From: Termitomyces sp. T153 | Taxonomy: Eukaryota; Basidiomycota; Agaricomycetes; Agaricales; Lyophyllaceae | DNA: 64,000 bases | NCBI GenBank assembly: GCA_018296165.2 | Contig: JACKQL020000085.1 | Span: 1 to 64,000, forward strand | Direction: 5' to 3' | Shown: in pieces, positions 31,597 through 42,993 of the stretch | Numbering within the stretch: the stretch's first letter is position 1 | How the letters are laid out: each line of letters begins with the position of its first letter | Program-made: the position numbers and the translations under genes | The notes under the pieces: model-generated | Databases searched by the model: none | Told to the model about the DNA's origin: nothing | Seen by the model: only the letters and a program-made list of their open reading frames with translations

Positions 31597-33852
31597 GCTA
31601 CCTCAGACTCAGGGAGCAATAACAAAGGATGATGTTGCCCTGTCCAAGAGACAAATCTTGGAGAGTGACTCTGATGATGACAATGTGCAGTGTCATTGTA
31701 AAAAGAAACATAATACTAATTCTCAGTGGCTATTAGCTATTGATGCAGAGAGGTCTGAGATAGACCTCAAATGATTGAATGCTACAGTGCATGGCTGCCT
31801 TCCAGATAGCTGAGAGACTATGCTAGTGTGTGAGGACTACAAGCACCACAATAACTTCTGAAGTATGTTGCACCCCAACTACTATTGGTCTCCTACAACC
31901 AATGCAGTCTTTGTTGGTGACATAACTTTCATTGCATGTACTAGTGAGATGGCAGGGATATCACATCTGTCCCTACATTACAAATGATTATATCAATGGA
32001 CTTTTTGAGGAATGCCCATCAATTTGGAACAGCTATGGCTGATGACCTGGATTATCTGTCAGCAACATGCTCACATTATGATGTAGGAGCAAGTTCATGC
32101 CACTCTCCTATTAAAGGAGTTCCATTGGATCTCCTTCTTTACAACATCAGACTGGAGGAATCACACCATGCATTAAGTGCTAGAGCTGACCCCTGCTGAG
32201 TTAGAAACTCAGTTGCCAAAAGGAGACCACCATTGGACAGTGGTTCCTCTCCAATCTTGTTTGTTGGCCATACTGGGCCATGTGGACAACAACATTTGTA
32301 GGACGACAGCCTCTTTAGGGCTATTCAACTCTATTCTGGGCTTTGTCCAAGGATGATCCACCATTCTAGCTCATCTGACATACTGTCTGCCATGCTCTGC
32401 ACCCTTCTATTCCCATTAGTTGCCTTCTATGAATTACATGCTCAAATATGTCTCAGTATAAAGCTACCTTATAATAATAATAGTAATAGTAATAGTAATA
32501 AATATTGTATAGTATTACTGATGGGTAATGGCCACTCCATTACATACCCCTCTTTAAAGTCCATCAACAAACTCACAAAATGAAGACAATATGAAAGAAA
32601 AAAAGAGGTAGGATATGACATTCCACCCATGAGTCAGCACTGGGGCCCTGGATTAGGGTCCCTATGTTTGTTGCATGGGTAGGCTTGGGAAGTCCTACTG
32701 GTAAAGGTGGGCAGAATAATAGTCCAGTGCATTGCCTTAACATGCATTAGAATGCAATAATGGGCACTCAGCTTGCCCATATGTGATCATAAAATTATGA
32801 ACTACAATTAGTAGTTCAACCAACCCATTTGTCCATCTGAGAGAATGACACTTCCTTGCTGCTCACTATGTCAGCCCAGCACTCAGATATAATGTTAGTT
32901 GCATCACTAGAGCCCCTAGTTCTAGCTTCAGGTGCAACAAGAGTAGTGACATTAGTTGCTACAGATGCATTTAAAGGGCCAGGGATGATGGAATCTGTTG
33001 TTTCTGGACTGGCATTGATAGGAACATATGGCTCATCAACATAGTCCAATTCCATGGACTTCTTAGTGGTTACATCTTCTGAGGATGTGACTGGATTAGC
33101 AGATGAGCCAGAGGTAGCCCCTACCACAACTGATGATGGTCCTGCCTCAGTTGGAGCTGCACCCATGGATGGGGAGCTGGAATGATGGTTCCTCCACTTT
33201 AGCCAGGGTGGCATTTGTTGGAATTCCATTGTTCAAGCCAGTGGCCACCATCAACCCTTGCATGCTTTGTCTAGGACACTATCCCTTTTGACCATCAACT
33301 ACCATTATTTACACTGTCCAGTTGTTACAACCCTGTTTCATAGACATATATATAGACCCACCTACTGTACAATACCCTCAGTTACTTATACACAACTGAA
33401 GGTGAGTCCAACCAATTACTTCACATTGAGATTATATACTAGGCCCTGTCCACCTATGTTTCAGTAGAACTGCTCAATCCTGTTGCCAGAAGAATATGCA
33501 AACTTGTTGATTGAGCATTTCCAAAGGAGTAATCAACAGAAACATCCTGAAGTGCATTGCACCACTGAATTCAATCAACAACAAGTCCTTCAAAGCTGTT
33601 CAGACACAGGTATCATGTGGGCTTGCTGACTTGACAAAGGAGAAAGCTTACACCTCTACCAACATATGCAAGCCCTTCCAGACCATTGATAGCCTCACCA
33701 ACCTCACTAAACCCCCTGCTGACACACCACTCATGGCCAAGCCTTCCAAGAATAAAAAAGGCAAGAGGACTGGTTGCTAATGATGGTTCCTCTTTGGCAG
33801 AGGAGTTTCCAACTCCTGGGGGTTCAGCTCCATGACTTGATGCATGGTGCAA
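31597..33852. other. Degenerate transposon DNA
   Basis: Broken frames only. At about 32190-32330 on the plus strand a frame reads LETQLPKGDHHWTVVPLQSC and GLFNSILGFVQG, which looks like former coding sequence, but I cannot name it. Other frames (33229-32816 minus, Ser/Thr/Pro-rich; 33511-33780 plus, Lys-rich tail) have no known domain. A short trinucleotide run (aat/agt) is at 32471-32503. Confidence 0.4.
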
Positions 33853-34800
33853 TGATAAGACCCTAGTCTTGCTGAGTACAAATTTCCAAGTTTTCTTGTC
33901 TTTTGGCAACTTCCAGGTTTTCTGGTTTCTATGCAATGCAATGGTCATGTGACTTTGTCACATATGGTCTAGACCCTCAGCCCACTGGCTCACTTTACCC
34001 CAGTGCCCTCTAGTGCCCCTCTTAGCAAAGTTCCCAACAATATTTTCTTTCTTGGTATTATCACTATAATTTTATTATCTCTTGATTTGAACTTATTTTT
34101 TTAATATGTGCCATCCTAGCAACCAGCATACTGGCTGTCTTTCCAGGTATTGAATTAGCTACACTTTTGGTATTTGACTTTCATAAGCCATACCCCCTGA
34201 CTCAGCTACATTGCTAGCAACACTTTTCAACATTATTGGCTCCTTTTAGTTTCATTATCTTTACTTACTATAAATATTAGTATGTTTTCTATTCAACCAT
34301 CAAAAAAGTGCACCACATTCTTAGCCCAGACTTCAGATCTAAGTCTAGCAACTCTAAAGCATTGTCTCTCACTCTAATGCCCACTCTCTTGAGTTAGCAC
34401 CCTTGTCATTTCATTCTGCTAGTACTACCTGAAAGTACTATTTTGCCAAGTCTACATTTAGCACTAGCACCTAGGCTAGTTTCATTTTGTTATTGTTCCT
34501 GTTGCTAACACTGCTTTTGCTACTCCTAACACCAGTCTTTAGCTTTGTTTTGCTAGTGACCTACTCTCTAGTAACCTCAGCTTGACTCTAGTTGAGTTTA
34601 CCCACAGAGTTCTCCCTTCCCATTTGCTATTACTATCCCTTGACCTTGCACTAGTGACTTAGCACCTCTTCTGCATCTAGTGGGCTTTCTGGAACCAAGC
34701 TCAACTTGCAACCCTCACTTTCTTAGTCTGTTCCTACTCTACTTGTAAAACCACCAGCTGTTGTGTTTTGTGCACAGCAGCTAAGTGGCAATGGACATCA
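33853..34800 (+). repeat. F2 5' LTR
   Basis: 948 bp starting TGATAAGACCC and ending ..ATGGACATCA, with TG..CA ends. It contains the ttactataaatatt TATA-like box (about 34265) and the agcccagacttcagatctaa segment shared with other F2 copies. The interior begins tcattttggagcctagcatg, which also follows the left-nest copy (13990) in similar form, so it is the probable primer-site region. Confidence 0.65.
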
Positions 34801-34875
34801 TCATTTTGGAGCCTAGCATGAGGGTAAGTTCAGAGCAAGATTCCACTAGAAACTCATGCACAAGCCTTTTATTGC

Positions 34876-37278
34876 TTGCATTTTACTCCAGCACCTCACC
34901 AGTTTAATCTCTTTATTGACCCTTCAACCCTGCCTCCTTCCCCACTGACTCCCACTCCATATAACCTTTCCAACAAACTTAGGACCATGCATAATTCACT
35001 CTTCATCAACAAAATCAACAATCTCTTTCCAGGAGGTCACATACTCAGCTTTCTCCAAGCTCTACTCTTACTGCTAACACCTCTTGACTTTCCCACTTTC
35101 TTCCCAGAACTCTACCAGCTACCACCTTCACCTATCCTTCTTCCAACACCAATTCCAACAATTGCTATAGCAGACAACAAATGTCTGGTCCACTGCATAT
35201 GCATGCTGCCACACAATGACTCTACTGCTCCTAAATGGATGAGTCCCATTCTTGTAAGCTAGTAGAGTACTTCTGCAAACTTGAATACTTGTTTGGCAAC
35301 TGTGGCATGCCTGATGAAACCTAGAAAAAGGAGTATGTAAGGCACTATATCTCTTACAATATGGCAGAAACCTAGCTTAGCATTTCTGAATTTGGCAACT
35401 CTTTTATTTTCACTAGTGCTGCTGAGGAGCATTGCTACACTTATCATAATAGAAAGCAGCAGTGTTGTGCCTCATCCTGGCACTGACAAAACAGCTTGAT
35501 ATACTCTTGGCAGCCTCAAACAGCTTATAATCCAGACCTTTTCTAGTGGCCTCTTCATTCTTGCAGATTCTCAGACTGCTATCACCCTTGGCAGATTCTC
35601 AGACTACTATTGCAACTTCCAGCTTTCAGTGCATTGCTAGATAGCTTCTAGCTAATGGTAAGCTCTATAGGAACAAGGAATGTTGCCTCTTCCAGCAGAG
35701 TATCTCAATATTGCTATGGTCCAAATTCATCTGCCACCAAAATCATTGAGATCACTATGCCAGATCACCATCCTAATGACCCCTGCAATGTTAAAAGCAT
35801 ATTTGAAGGTGCTAAATGAGTATTCAAGGGTATCAACACTAGCACCTCCAAGTCAGTTACTACTGCCTCTCATTCTGGTGTAGTCTCTACTGCCACCATT
35901 GCTACACCCTCACTTGTCATTAAGTTAAAACCTGCTAACAATGCTACTAATTCTGTGATTGTTAGCACTCTGGAGTGCTTAGAAGCTTTACTCAGCACTA
36001 GTGCCACTAACTGTCCTCATGCCTTCTCAGATGAATGCCACTTCTGTAGTGAGATAAGTCATACTATAGTTTATAGTTGCTACCTCCAGCTGAAGATCTA
36101 CATTTAGCAAGGACAATGCCATTGCAATGCTGAAGGAAAAGTGATGCTGCCCTTTATTGCCATGATTCCCAACTACTCCAGCAAATGCTTGTATATAGAG
36201 TGCATTGATGAATGGCACAGGCACAACTCAGAACAGCTCACTACAGGACACTTGATAGGCAATGCTAACCCAGATGCAGAGCAGGCTTCACACCAGACCT
36301 TAATCATGAAGTTTTGCACTTGGACAGTAACAGACTCAGGCCTCTCTCTTGTGAGGTGTGCATTGAGTTGCTAGAAAGGAAACTGTTGGCTTTGCAATGT
36401 CCTAATGTTTTTGACAGTGTAAAGATCCCATATACTAAAGGATATCACCCAGCTCCTCCTGCTGCTCTAGCTCCAGCCCCTACTGACTCTGCTCCTGTCA
36501 TTCCTAGTGCTCCTATTGCTAACAAAGCACCAGAACCAATCTCCTGTCCAGCCACCTCTGCACTTGTTACTAGCACTAGCAACATTGAGCAGATCAAGGC
36601 AGTTTTTGATCATGTCATTTAGACCAAGGTTACTGTTTTAGTTGGTGAATTGTGCTCACTCTTGTCAGACATTTGTAATCAGTTCTGCAACACCATCACT
36701 CCCAAGCACAACCTAGCCACTAATGTTGCCACTACTAACAAGCCCTCTGAGCATGATGCCTCCATTGAAGAAATTTTACCAACCTTTACTTATAACAATG
36801 CCACCTTTAGCTTGTCCTCCAATCACAACCTAGCCACTAATGTTGCCACTACTAACAAGCCCTCTGAACATGATGCTCCATTGAAGAAATTTTACCAACC
36901 TTTACTTATGACAATGCCACTTTTAGCTTGTCCTCCAATGCTGCCACTGCTCAGGGTATTTTAAAAATGATAGCACCTGTCACAGTCATAGACTCCATCA
37001 AAGCCTACATCAAGTCAGTTTTCTCAGAACAAGACTCCATCATTCTCACTCGTGCTAGAGAAGCCTAGTCTATTTATTCCATTATAATGCTTGTTGACAA
37101 TCATAAGGAAATTGAATGCATTGTTGATAGTGGGTCTCAGATTATCTCTATATTGGCTGAACTTGCTAGCAAACTGTCCTTGACCTACAACCCAAGCATT
37201 GTCCTCAACATGCAGAGTGCCAATGTTATTATGGATCAGCTGTTAGGCCTAGCATGCAATTTTCCCTGCATCATTGGC
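34876..37278 (+). pseudogene. F2 element gag-protease relic (right copy)
   Basis: Same order as 14265-16080. It has a Pro/Ser-rich Gag N-terminus (34876-35262), a broken capsid part, a knuckle remnant (CHFCSEISHTIVYSC, about 36039) and IPNYSSKCLYIECIDEWHRH (about 36169). A linker with a 117-bp duplication follows. The retropepsin at 37087 (MLVDNHKEIECIVDSGSQII, DSG intact) continues LNMQSANVIMDQLLGLACN and breaks at 37278, where the LTR of element C begins. RT and integrase of this copy are missing. Confidence 0.65.
36707..36940 (+). repeat. 117-bp tandem duplication in the F2 gag-protease linker
   Basis: Unit 1 (36707-36823) and unit 2 (36824-36940) both begin cacaacctagccactaatgt and run through tttagcttgtcctccaat. 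They differ at a few bases, including a one-base deletion in unit 2 that shifts the frame. Confidence 0.85.
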
Positions 37279-38376
37279 TATCAGGTTCTGCTGACCACAA
37301 GGGCTCAGCTTAACTGGGCAAGTACTTACTAGGCAGACATGATGTCCTGCACTTATAACCTAGTGCTCTGGGGAGGTCTGGAATTCAGATATTTGTGAGG
37401 ATGAGCTAAGGGGAGTGGTCCAAACAAGTCCAGGATAGTCTGTGAAAGTCTAAGATAAGATGCAAAGAAGAGTTGGGTTTGGGGAAGACTCAGGTACAAG
37501 TTCAGAGGTGAGTATTGAGTGTGTGGTGCAAGTGGAGGCCATGCAAGTGATAGGAGCAGGGCCAGAGATTGATGGGGGATCAATTAAACTGATGGGTTCC
37601 AGAGCCAAATATACAGCAAGGTCCAGAGTTAATTATGAATGTATGAATTGTAAATAGATGAGTGGAGATTGTAACAAAGTTAGAGTTGAAAAGGAGTTTA
37701 GGAGATAATAGAAAGGAAATTAAGGCAGGTGAGATGAGACAGAGTCAAGGTGAGATAGAGACAAGAACAAAATAGAACTGAGATGAGGCATGGGACTAGA
37801 GACAGAAATAGAGGCAAAATCAAGAAATGTAACATACACAGATGTAACAGAAGAATATCAGCAGCATCAAGACTACTGTAACAGATATTGCTTTACAGCT
37901 TATATACTAACTACTGGACCTCCTCCAGGGACTGAGAGTGTGACAATGGAGCTTGTTAGAGCTGTGCAGGGTTGACAGGTGTCAGTTTTGATCAGATGGC
38001 AGGCTGTAGTGATATTCTGATGGAAACTAATGGGAATATGGACCACTCTATAGTTTTGGGAAGTTTTGGAGTGGTTGGATAGGTCAAGAAGATCAGTCAG
38101 CAATGTGTGCCTAGGTCAGAAGAGATATTGGAGGGGTCTAGGGGCTTGGAAGGAGAAGAGGTGACAGGGCCTGCAGGGAACATGTCAGGATTTGCTAGAA
38201 GGCTGTCAGAGTTTGCCAGGAGGCTGTCAGAATTTGCCAGAGGAGCATCAGAGTTAGCCAGAGTGGGCACTGTGGGTAAACAAAGGTCAGGGTGAGTCAA
38301 GAGGGTGTTGGTGAGAACTCTTAAAGAACAGGGTGGCTTGGAAAGAGGTTCAGTGATCTGAGTGCAGGTTATGACA
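37279..38376 (-). repeat. 3' LTR of element C
   Basis: Minus strand starts TGTCATAACC at 38376 (A has TGTCACGACCC) and ends near 37279, with TA for TG there on the plus strand through decay. It keeps the TATA/GTCTTGATATT-type core in degraded form (about 37850-37910) and tandem repeats of a tcagagtttgccag motif at about 38190-38265. The flanks show no matching target duplication. Confidence 0.7.
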
Positions 38377-38462
38377 TCACTCTTCCTTTAGTATCAAGAC
38401 TCTTGAGGCATGGAGCATGAGTCAGGGATTGGCAGGAGCATGAGAATCAAAGTTAGAGCAAT

Positions 38463-40240
38463 ATTGATCAGACTGCAGTGAGCAGTGGCAGCATGGGGAA
38501 TGAAGTCAAAGCAGGATTGTTGCCCATCAAGAAGCTTCCATTGAAAGAGTCAGGACATACCCCCAACTTTTCAAATGTCTCTTCCCCCAGCTTCATCATC
38601 AGCATTGTCAATGTTTCCAACTCCTTTTGCCCTCAGATGACAATTGCATTGACATGTGGGTGGAGTACAAGGCCTGCTGGGAGGGGTTCAATTATTGTTA
38701 GTACCAGAAGAAGGTGGATGTGATGTACCATAGTCATAAGTGTGATGATTCTATCTTTAAGCAGTGCTGATTTCTTTGGCAGAGTTATATGCAGCAGTGG
38801 CAGGCTCATTTGGGAGTTCTTCCAAGCTTTGGAGCCATTAGCACAGTTCTACAGTGTGCTTCCTGTGCTCAGTGTAAGGAATGCTATGAGTTCAAGGTGC
38901 CAGTAGCAAGGTCATGCTGGGATTCATCTGTGTGCCTCCCATATTGTACAAGTCATGAGAAGTGCTCCTATCTGATTCAAAACATGAAATTGGATCAGAC
39001 TCCTGTGCTTATCCAGCTTGGTTATTGGATGTTGGTGCTGGAAAAAATCTTAAGCCTGGAGAAACAGTACAACTTCTAGAAACTATGATCTATGATGACA
39101 ATTCTGGATTGATCTCTTCCACTTATCCTCATATTGATCATCATCCAAATGATCAGTATTACCTGAACTATACCATTCTTTCTGGCAAGAACTCTGATGT
39201 ACAAGATATCAATTCAAAAGTTCTATAGAGATGCTTAGGCTATTGTGAGAGTGGTGAATGGTATGCATGGCCACAGAGCAGGGTCTGGAGCAGGCATGGG
39301 TGAAGGAGCAGCTTGGAAAGGAGCAGAGGGCTAGGGTGTCAGAGGGCAGAGTTCCATCAAGGGAGGTGGGGCCACTGCAGAGGGGTTGCAAAAAGAAGGC
39401 ACCCACCATGCAAAACAAGAAAAAGCAAAAAGTGTCCCTCCCTCCAGAGGCCAGGCCTAGCAAGAGGCTGCAGGTGCAGGTGAGCATGGCAGGTTCTCCA
39501 GGGCTCTATATGTACTCTCCTGACTTGGGGGCTTTGGTTGGGTGATCTGCAGATGTCTCTGAGCCTATGCCTCCCATTAGTGAGCAATTTCTGTGTCAGC
39601 AAGTAAAGGATTTGACAAGGTTGCTGGCAGCATAGGAGAACAAGCTTCAGAGGGTGAGCAAGGAGCAAGATATGGTGCAGCAAAAGCAAAGTTATGACAC
39701 AAATGGCTATGGAGCAGGTCCTAGAAGCTCAGGGGTTAAGGGAGCAGCTAGTCCAGCTAGAGGTGCAGATTGCAAAGGAGGCAGAGAGGTGGCTGGAGCT
39801 GTTGTAGGCACAGACAGGGCATGGAGCAGAGAGGCAATACAGGGTGCCTGAGGCTAGAGTGGTCCAAGCAGGTGTAGAGGCTGATAAGAGGCATGAGGAG
39901 TGGCTGGCCAGGCAGCCTCATAGTAGCAGGATGTAATGTGTAAGGTTTTGTTTCTCCTCACTCTGGTGTACTGATAGGAGTTGACAGACTGGATCTGAGA
40001 GCACAGGATCCTTCTTTATGGGGAGTTGGTGGCACTTGCTTTGATACAGGACAGTTTAGCACAGATGCCTGGAGACTTCTGTGGGGCAAATGGGAAGATT
40101 GTTGGTGAGGCACTAGCAGCAGAATACAGTGGACCCTGAGACATGATGGGAGGCAGCTACAGAAATGGAAGAGCCTCTGCCAAGCTATCCAGAGGTTCTG
40201 GTCTTGGTAGTGGCCCAAATGGAGGTCAATTTAATTGAAG
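38463..40240 (+). pseudogene. Relic of the antisense coiled-coil gene in element C
   Basis: Same place and strand relation as the element A gene (antisense to pol, next to the 3' LTR). Matching landmarks: AAWGMKSKQ (A: AAWEAKSKR) at about 38490; ARPSKRLQVQVSMAGSPG (A: AGPSKRLRGRELSAGPPE) at about 39445; FLCQQVKDLTRLLAA (A: FLRKQVEALTTSLAV) at about 39590; EEWLARQ at about 39897; and a gcccaaatggaggtcaattt end at about 40210 (A: gcccagatggaggtcgacct). An intron-like gtaatg..tgatag stretch (39934-39977) sits where A has intron 2. Stops and frameshifts are frequent, and a Helitron helicase piece interrupts the 5' half. Confidence 0.65.
38940..39231 (+). pseudogene. Helitron helicase fragment
   Basis: Two frames together give a CSYLIQNMKL stretch, then SDSCAYPAWLLDVGAGKN, TVQLLETMIYDD, ISSTYPHIDHHPNDQYYLN and YTILSGKNSDVQDINSKVL. 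This is the middle of the Helitron Pif1-like helicase (living copies have NMRL, WLLDVG, IYP and TILSxxNxDV), the part just upstream of the fragment at 18297-18690. The left edge is uncertain and may reach about 38800. It sits inside the antisense-gene relic of element C. Confidence 0.6.
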
Positions 40241-40249
40241 GAATAGTGC

Positions 40250-42993
40250 AGTAGATCCTAGAGGAGGAGGAGGATTAGAGTGGAGTAGCCTGAAGTTCTT
40301 GCCTGCTTGTTTGGACTGATAGCACATTTCCTCGATGTGGTATTCTGTATTTGTAGCTGCTATATATATAAATTTGGTAACTCTTTGTTTGGCTGGTGGA
40401 AAGAGAGTTTGTTTTAGAATGTGTGAAAAAGAAAAGAATAAAACATATAGAGGGTTCCTGGTAGGAGTTGAATCCCTAATAAATCTAAAGGTGGGGGTTA
40501 TGCTCACTAATGCCATCTGTGTTGACTAGTCTTAGAAGTCCCAGGGCTTGGTAGAGTGTCATCAATAGAAGTCCCAGAGTTTGCCAGGAGTTCTAGAGAG
40601 GTTTTTGTGAGATTCCCAAGTGTTGTTTTCAGATCTGTAGCCTTTCCAATGGACCAGGTAGTGGGGTCAACTGTAGATAAGATGGGAGTCAAGAATGTGG
40701 TTGACTTTGTAGTGATACTTGTCCTTGACTTTGATAGGTGGTGGTTGGCTGGAGCACTATCATGGAAAGGGGTCTGGAGCATCCTTTTTGAGAAGGCAGA
40801 CATAGAAAACAGAGTGGAGGCCTTTCAGGCCCAGAGGTAGGTCAAGTTTGTAGGTGTGCATCAAGACCTTTTGGAAGATCTTGAAGAGGCCAAGTTGTTT
40901 ATGGTCAAGCTTGACAGAGGGCCTCCAGGTCTTGAAGTTACATTGATCAAGCCAAACCAGAGTTACAGGAGACCAGTTGGGGGTGGGGTTGCATCAAATG
41001 TTGGCATGCTTGGAATAGGCTTGATTAGCAGTGTTGATTTCATCCCAAAGGAACTGGTGGAAGGATCAGAGGTCTTTAGCAACTTTGTAGGCAATGTGAG
41101 ATGGGATGTCCTTAAGTGACAGAGTGAGTCAGAGGTTGTACCCTTTATTAGCATAGAAAGGGGAGACTCTGGTAGAGGGTGTTGTTATAGGTAAACTCAG
41201 CAAGGGGAAGTTCTGCATGCCAGTTGTTTTATAAATAGTTAATGTAGAGGCAGAGATACTGTTCCAATGTCTAGTTTACTCATTCAGTTTGTCTGTTGAT
41301 CTCTAAGTGGTAGGCAGTCAAGAGGTTGGTTTTGATTTCTAGCACCTTGCATAACAACTGCCAGAACCAGGAGATGAATAGAAAGCCACAGTCAGAGATA
41401 ATATCATCCAGAAGTCTGTGCTTGGAAAATACATGCTCAAGGAATAGCTTGGTAAATTCTAAAGCATTGTTGGTAGTGTGGCAGAGGATGAAGAGAGCTT
41501 GCTTGGTGAGGCAGCAAACAACAACAAAGATTGCATCAAAGCCTTCAAAGTTGGGGAACTCAACAATGTGATCCATTGATATCAAGGACCAGGGGTGGCA
41601 GCCAATGAAGAGGGGCTTCAGTAGGCCATAGAGGCAATGGCAGAGTACCTTGGCCCAGAGGCATGGTTTGCATGCCTATATGTATTGCATAACATCCTTC
41701 TTCATTCCTGGCCAGAAGTAAGTCCAGGAAATGAGTTGAAGAGTCTTACAGATTTCTGGATGTCCTTGGAGTTTATGATTGTAATGCTGCCAGACTGTGT
41801 CAAGGTGAATGGACTTGTAGTCCAGAACATAGATACATTCTTCCTGGAGTAGGATTCAATGGTCTGAAGATAGCATGAAGGGTTGGTTGGCTGCTGGCTT
41901 GTTGGCAAAGTTGTGACAGAGGTTGTACTGGACAAAAAAGGGGTCCAGGAGTGCATTTTGGATTTGGTGGAGGACCTCTTTTGATGGTTGAATGTATTCC
42001 ACTCAGCCTCAAACAACTTCTTTGAATACATTTTAGGCCTCCAGGTGAGAGCATTGAGTTTTGCACCAAGTCAACCAGGGTGATAGTGGATGGTGAAGTT
42101 GTACTTGAAAAGGGTTTCAGACCAACAAGCTTGTCAGCAGCTGAGCTGCTTGGTGGTGGTGAAGTATTGTAGGCTGTTGTGGTCAGAATAAATTTGGATG
42201 TGATGCAGGGCTCCTTTGAAGTAGGCTCTCCACTACTGGAAGGCTTTAACAATAGAAAGGAGTTCTTTGTTGTAGATGTTGTAGTTGAGCTCTATAAGGA
42301 TCATTGAGCAGGTGTAGAAGGTGACAGGGCAGAGTTCCTTTCTACTGGAGTCCATTTAGGAGAGGATGCTAGCAATGACATAGTTAGAAATGTTGCATTT
42401 GAGTACTATTGGCAGAGTGGGGTCAAAATGGCAGAGGATTGAGGCAGAGGTGAAGGCCTGTTATAGGAGGGTGAAGACACTTTGGCACTTGCTATTCCAG
42501 TCCCAGGGAGTATCCTTCCAGGTGAGCCAATTGAGGTGTTTGGTGATTCCAAAGTAGTTGTTGATGAACCAGCAATAGAGATTAGCAAACCCCAGAAAAA
42601 ACTGTACCTCCTTGACATTCCAGGGTGGGGGCCAGTTAAGAATGGCCTTGACCATGGCTGGGTCTATACATACCCTGTCCAGAATGATAATAACTCTAAG
42701 ATATTTAACCTTCATGGTGTGGAAGGAGTATTTTTTGGGTTTGGCATGAAGGTGGTACTCTTGGAGTCATTCTAGAATGCAGCAGACATGCTCTGGATGT
42801 TCCTCCAGGGAGTTCAAGTAGATCAAAATGTTGGCTAAGTATACAATAACAAAACCATTGTCTATGTTGTGGAAGATGTTGTTTATAAAGTACTGAAAGG
42901 TGGTGGAGGAGTTGGTCATTCCAAAAGGCATTGCTAGGTACTCAAATAGGCCATAGCAAGTGCAGGAAGCTGTGCTGAATTAGAAAATGACAT
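40250..42993 (-). pseudogene. Element C pol relic: reverse transcriptase, RNase H, integrase
   Basis: From 42960 downward: EYLAMPFGMTNSSTTFQYFI, then VIVYLANILIY, where the RT catalytic YLDD has become YLAN. RT thumb and connection follow (YLRVIIILDRVCIDPAMVKA, FFLGFANLYCWFINNYFGI), then an RNase H region (about 42400-41800). The integrase core is at 41585-41280: SMDHIVEFPNFEGFDAIFVV, DDIISDCGFLFISWFWQLL and HLEINRQTE, i.e. D,D,E positions with SDRG decayed to SDCG. C-terminal integrase pieces continue to about 40500. The RT N-terminus is lost at the F2 LTR border. Many stops. Confidence 0.75.

Larger units (their letters stand above)
37279..42993 (-). mobile_element. Element C: 5'-truncated relative of element A with pol, antisense gene and 3' LTR
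   Basis: On the minus strand, from right: RT palm, RNase H, integrase (42990 to about 41000), 3' pol end, then (on the plus strand) the antisense-gene relic, a polypurine tract (38390-38377) and a 3' LTR (38376-37279). Gag, protease and the 5' LTR are missing; the right edge abuts an F2 LTR at 42994. It is CpG-depleted. Its LTR, polypurine tract and antisense gene all align with element A, so it shows what A has lost. Confidence 0.75.

Noticed and set aside
32816..33229. 137-codon Ser/Thr/Pro-rich minus-strand frame in the second nest
   Set aside because: Low complexity within decayed repeat DNA and without any recognisable domain.
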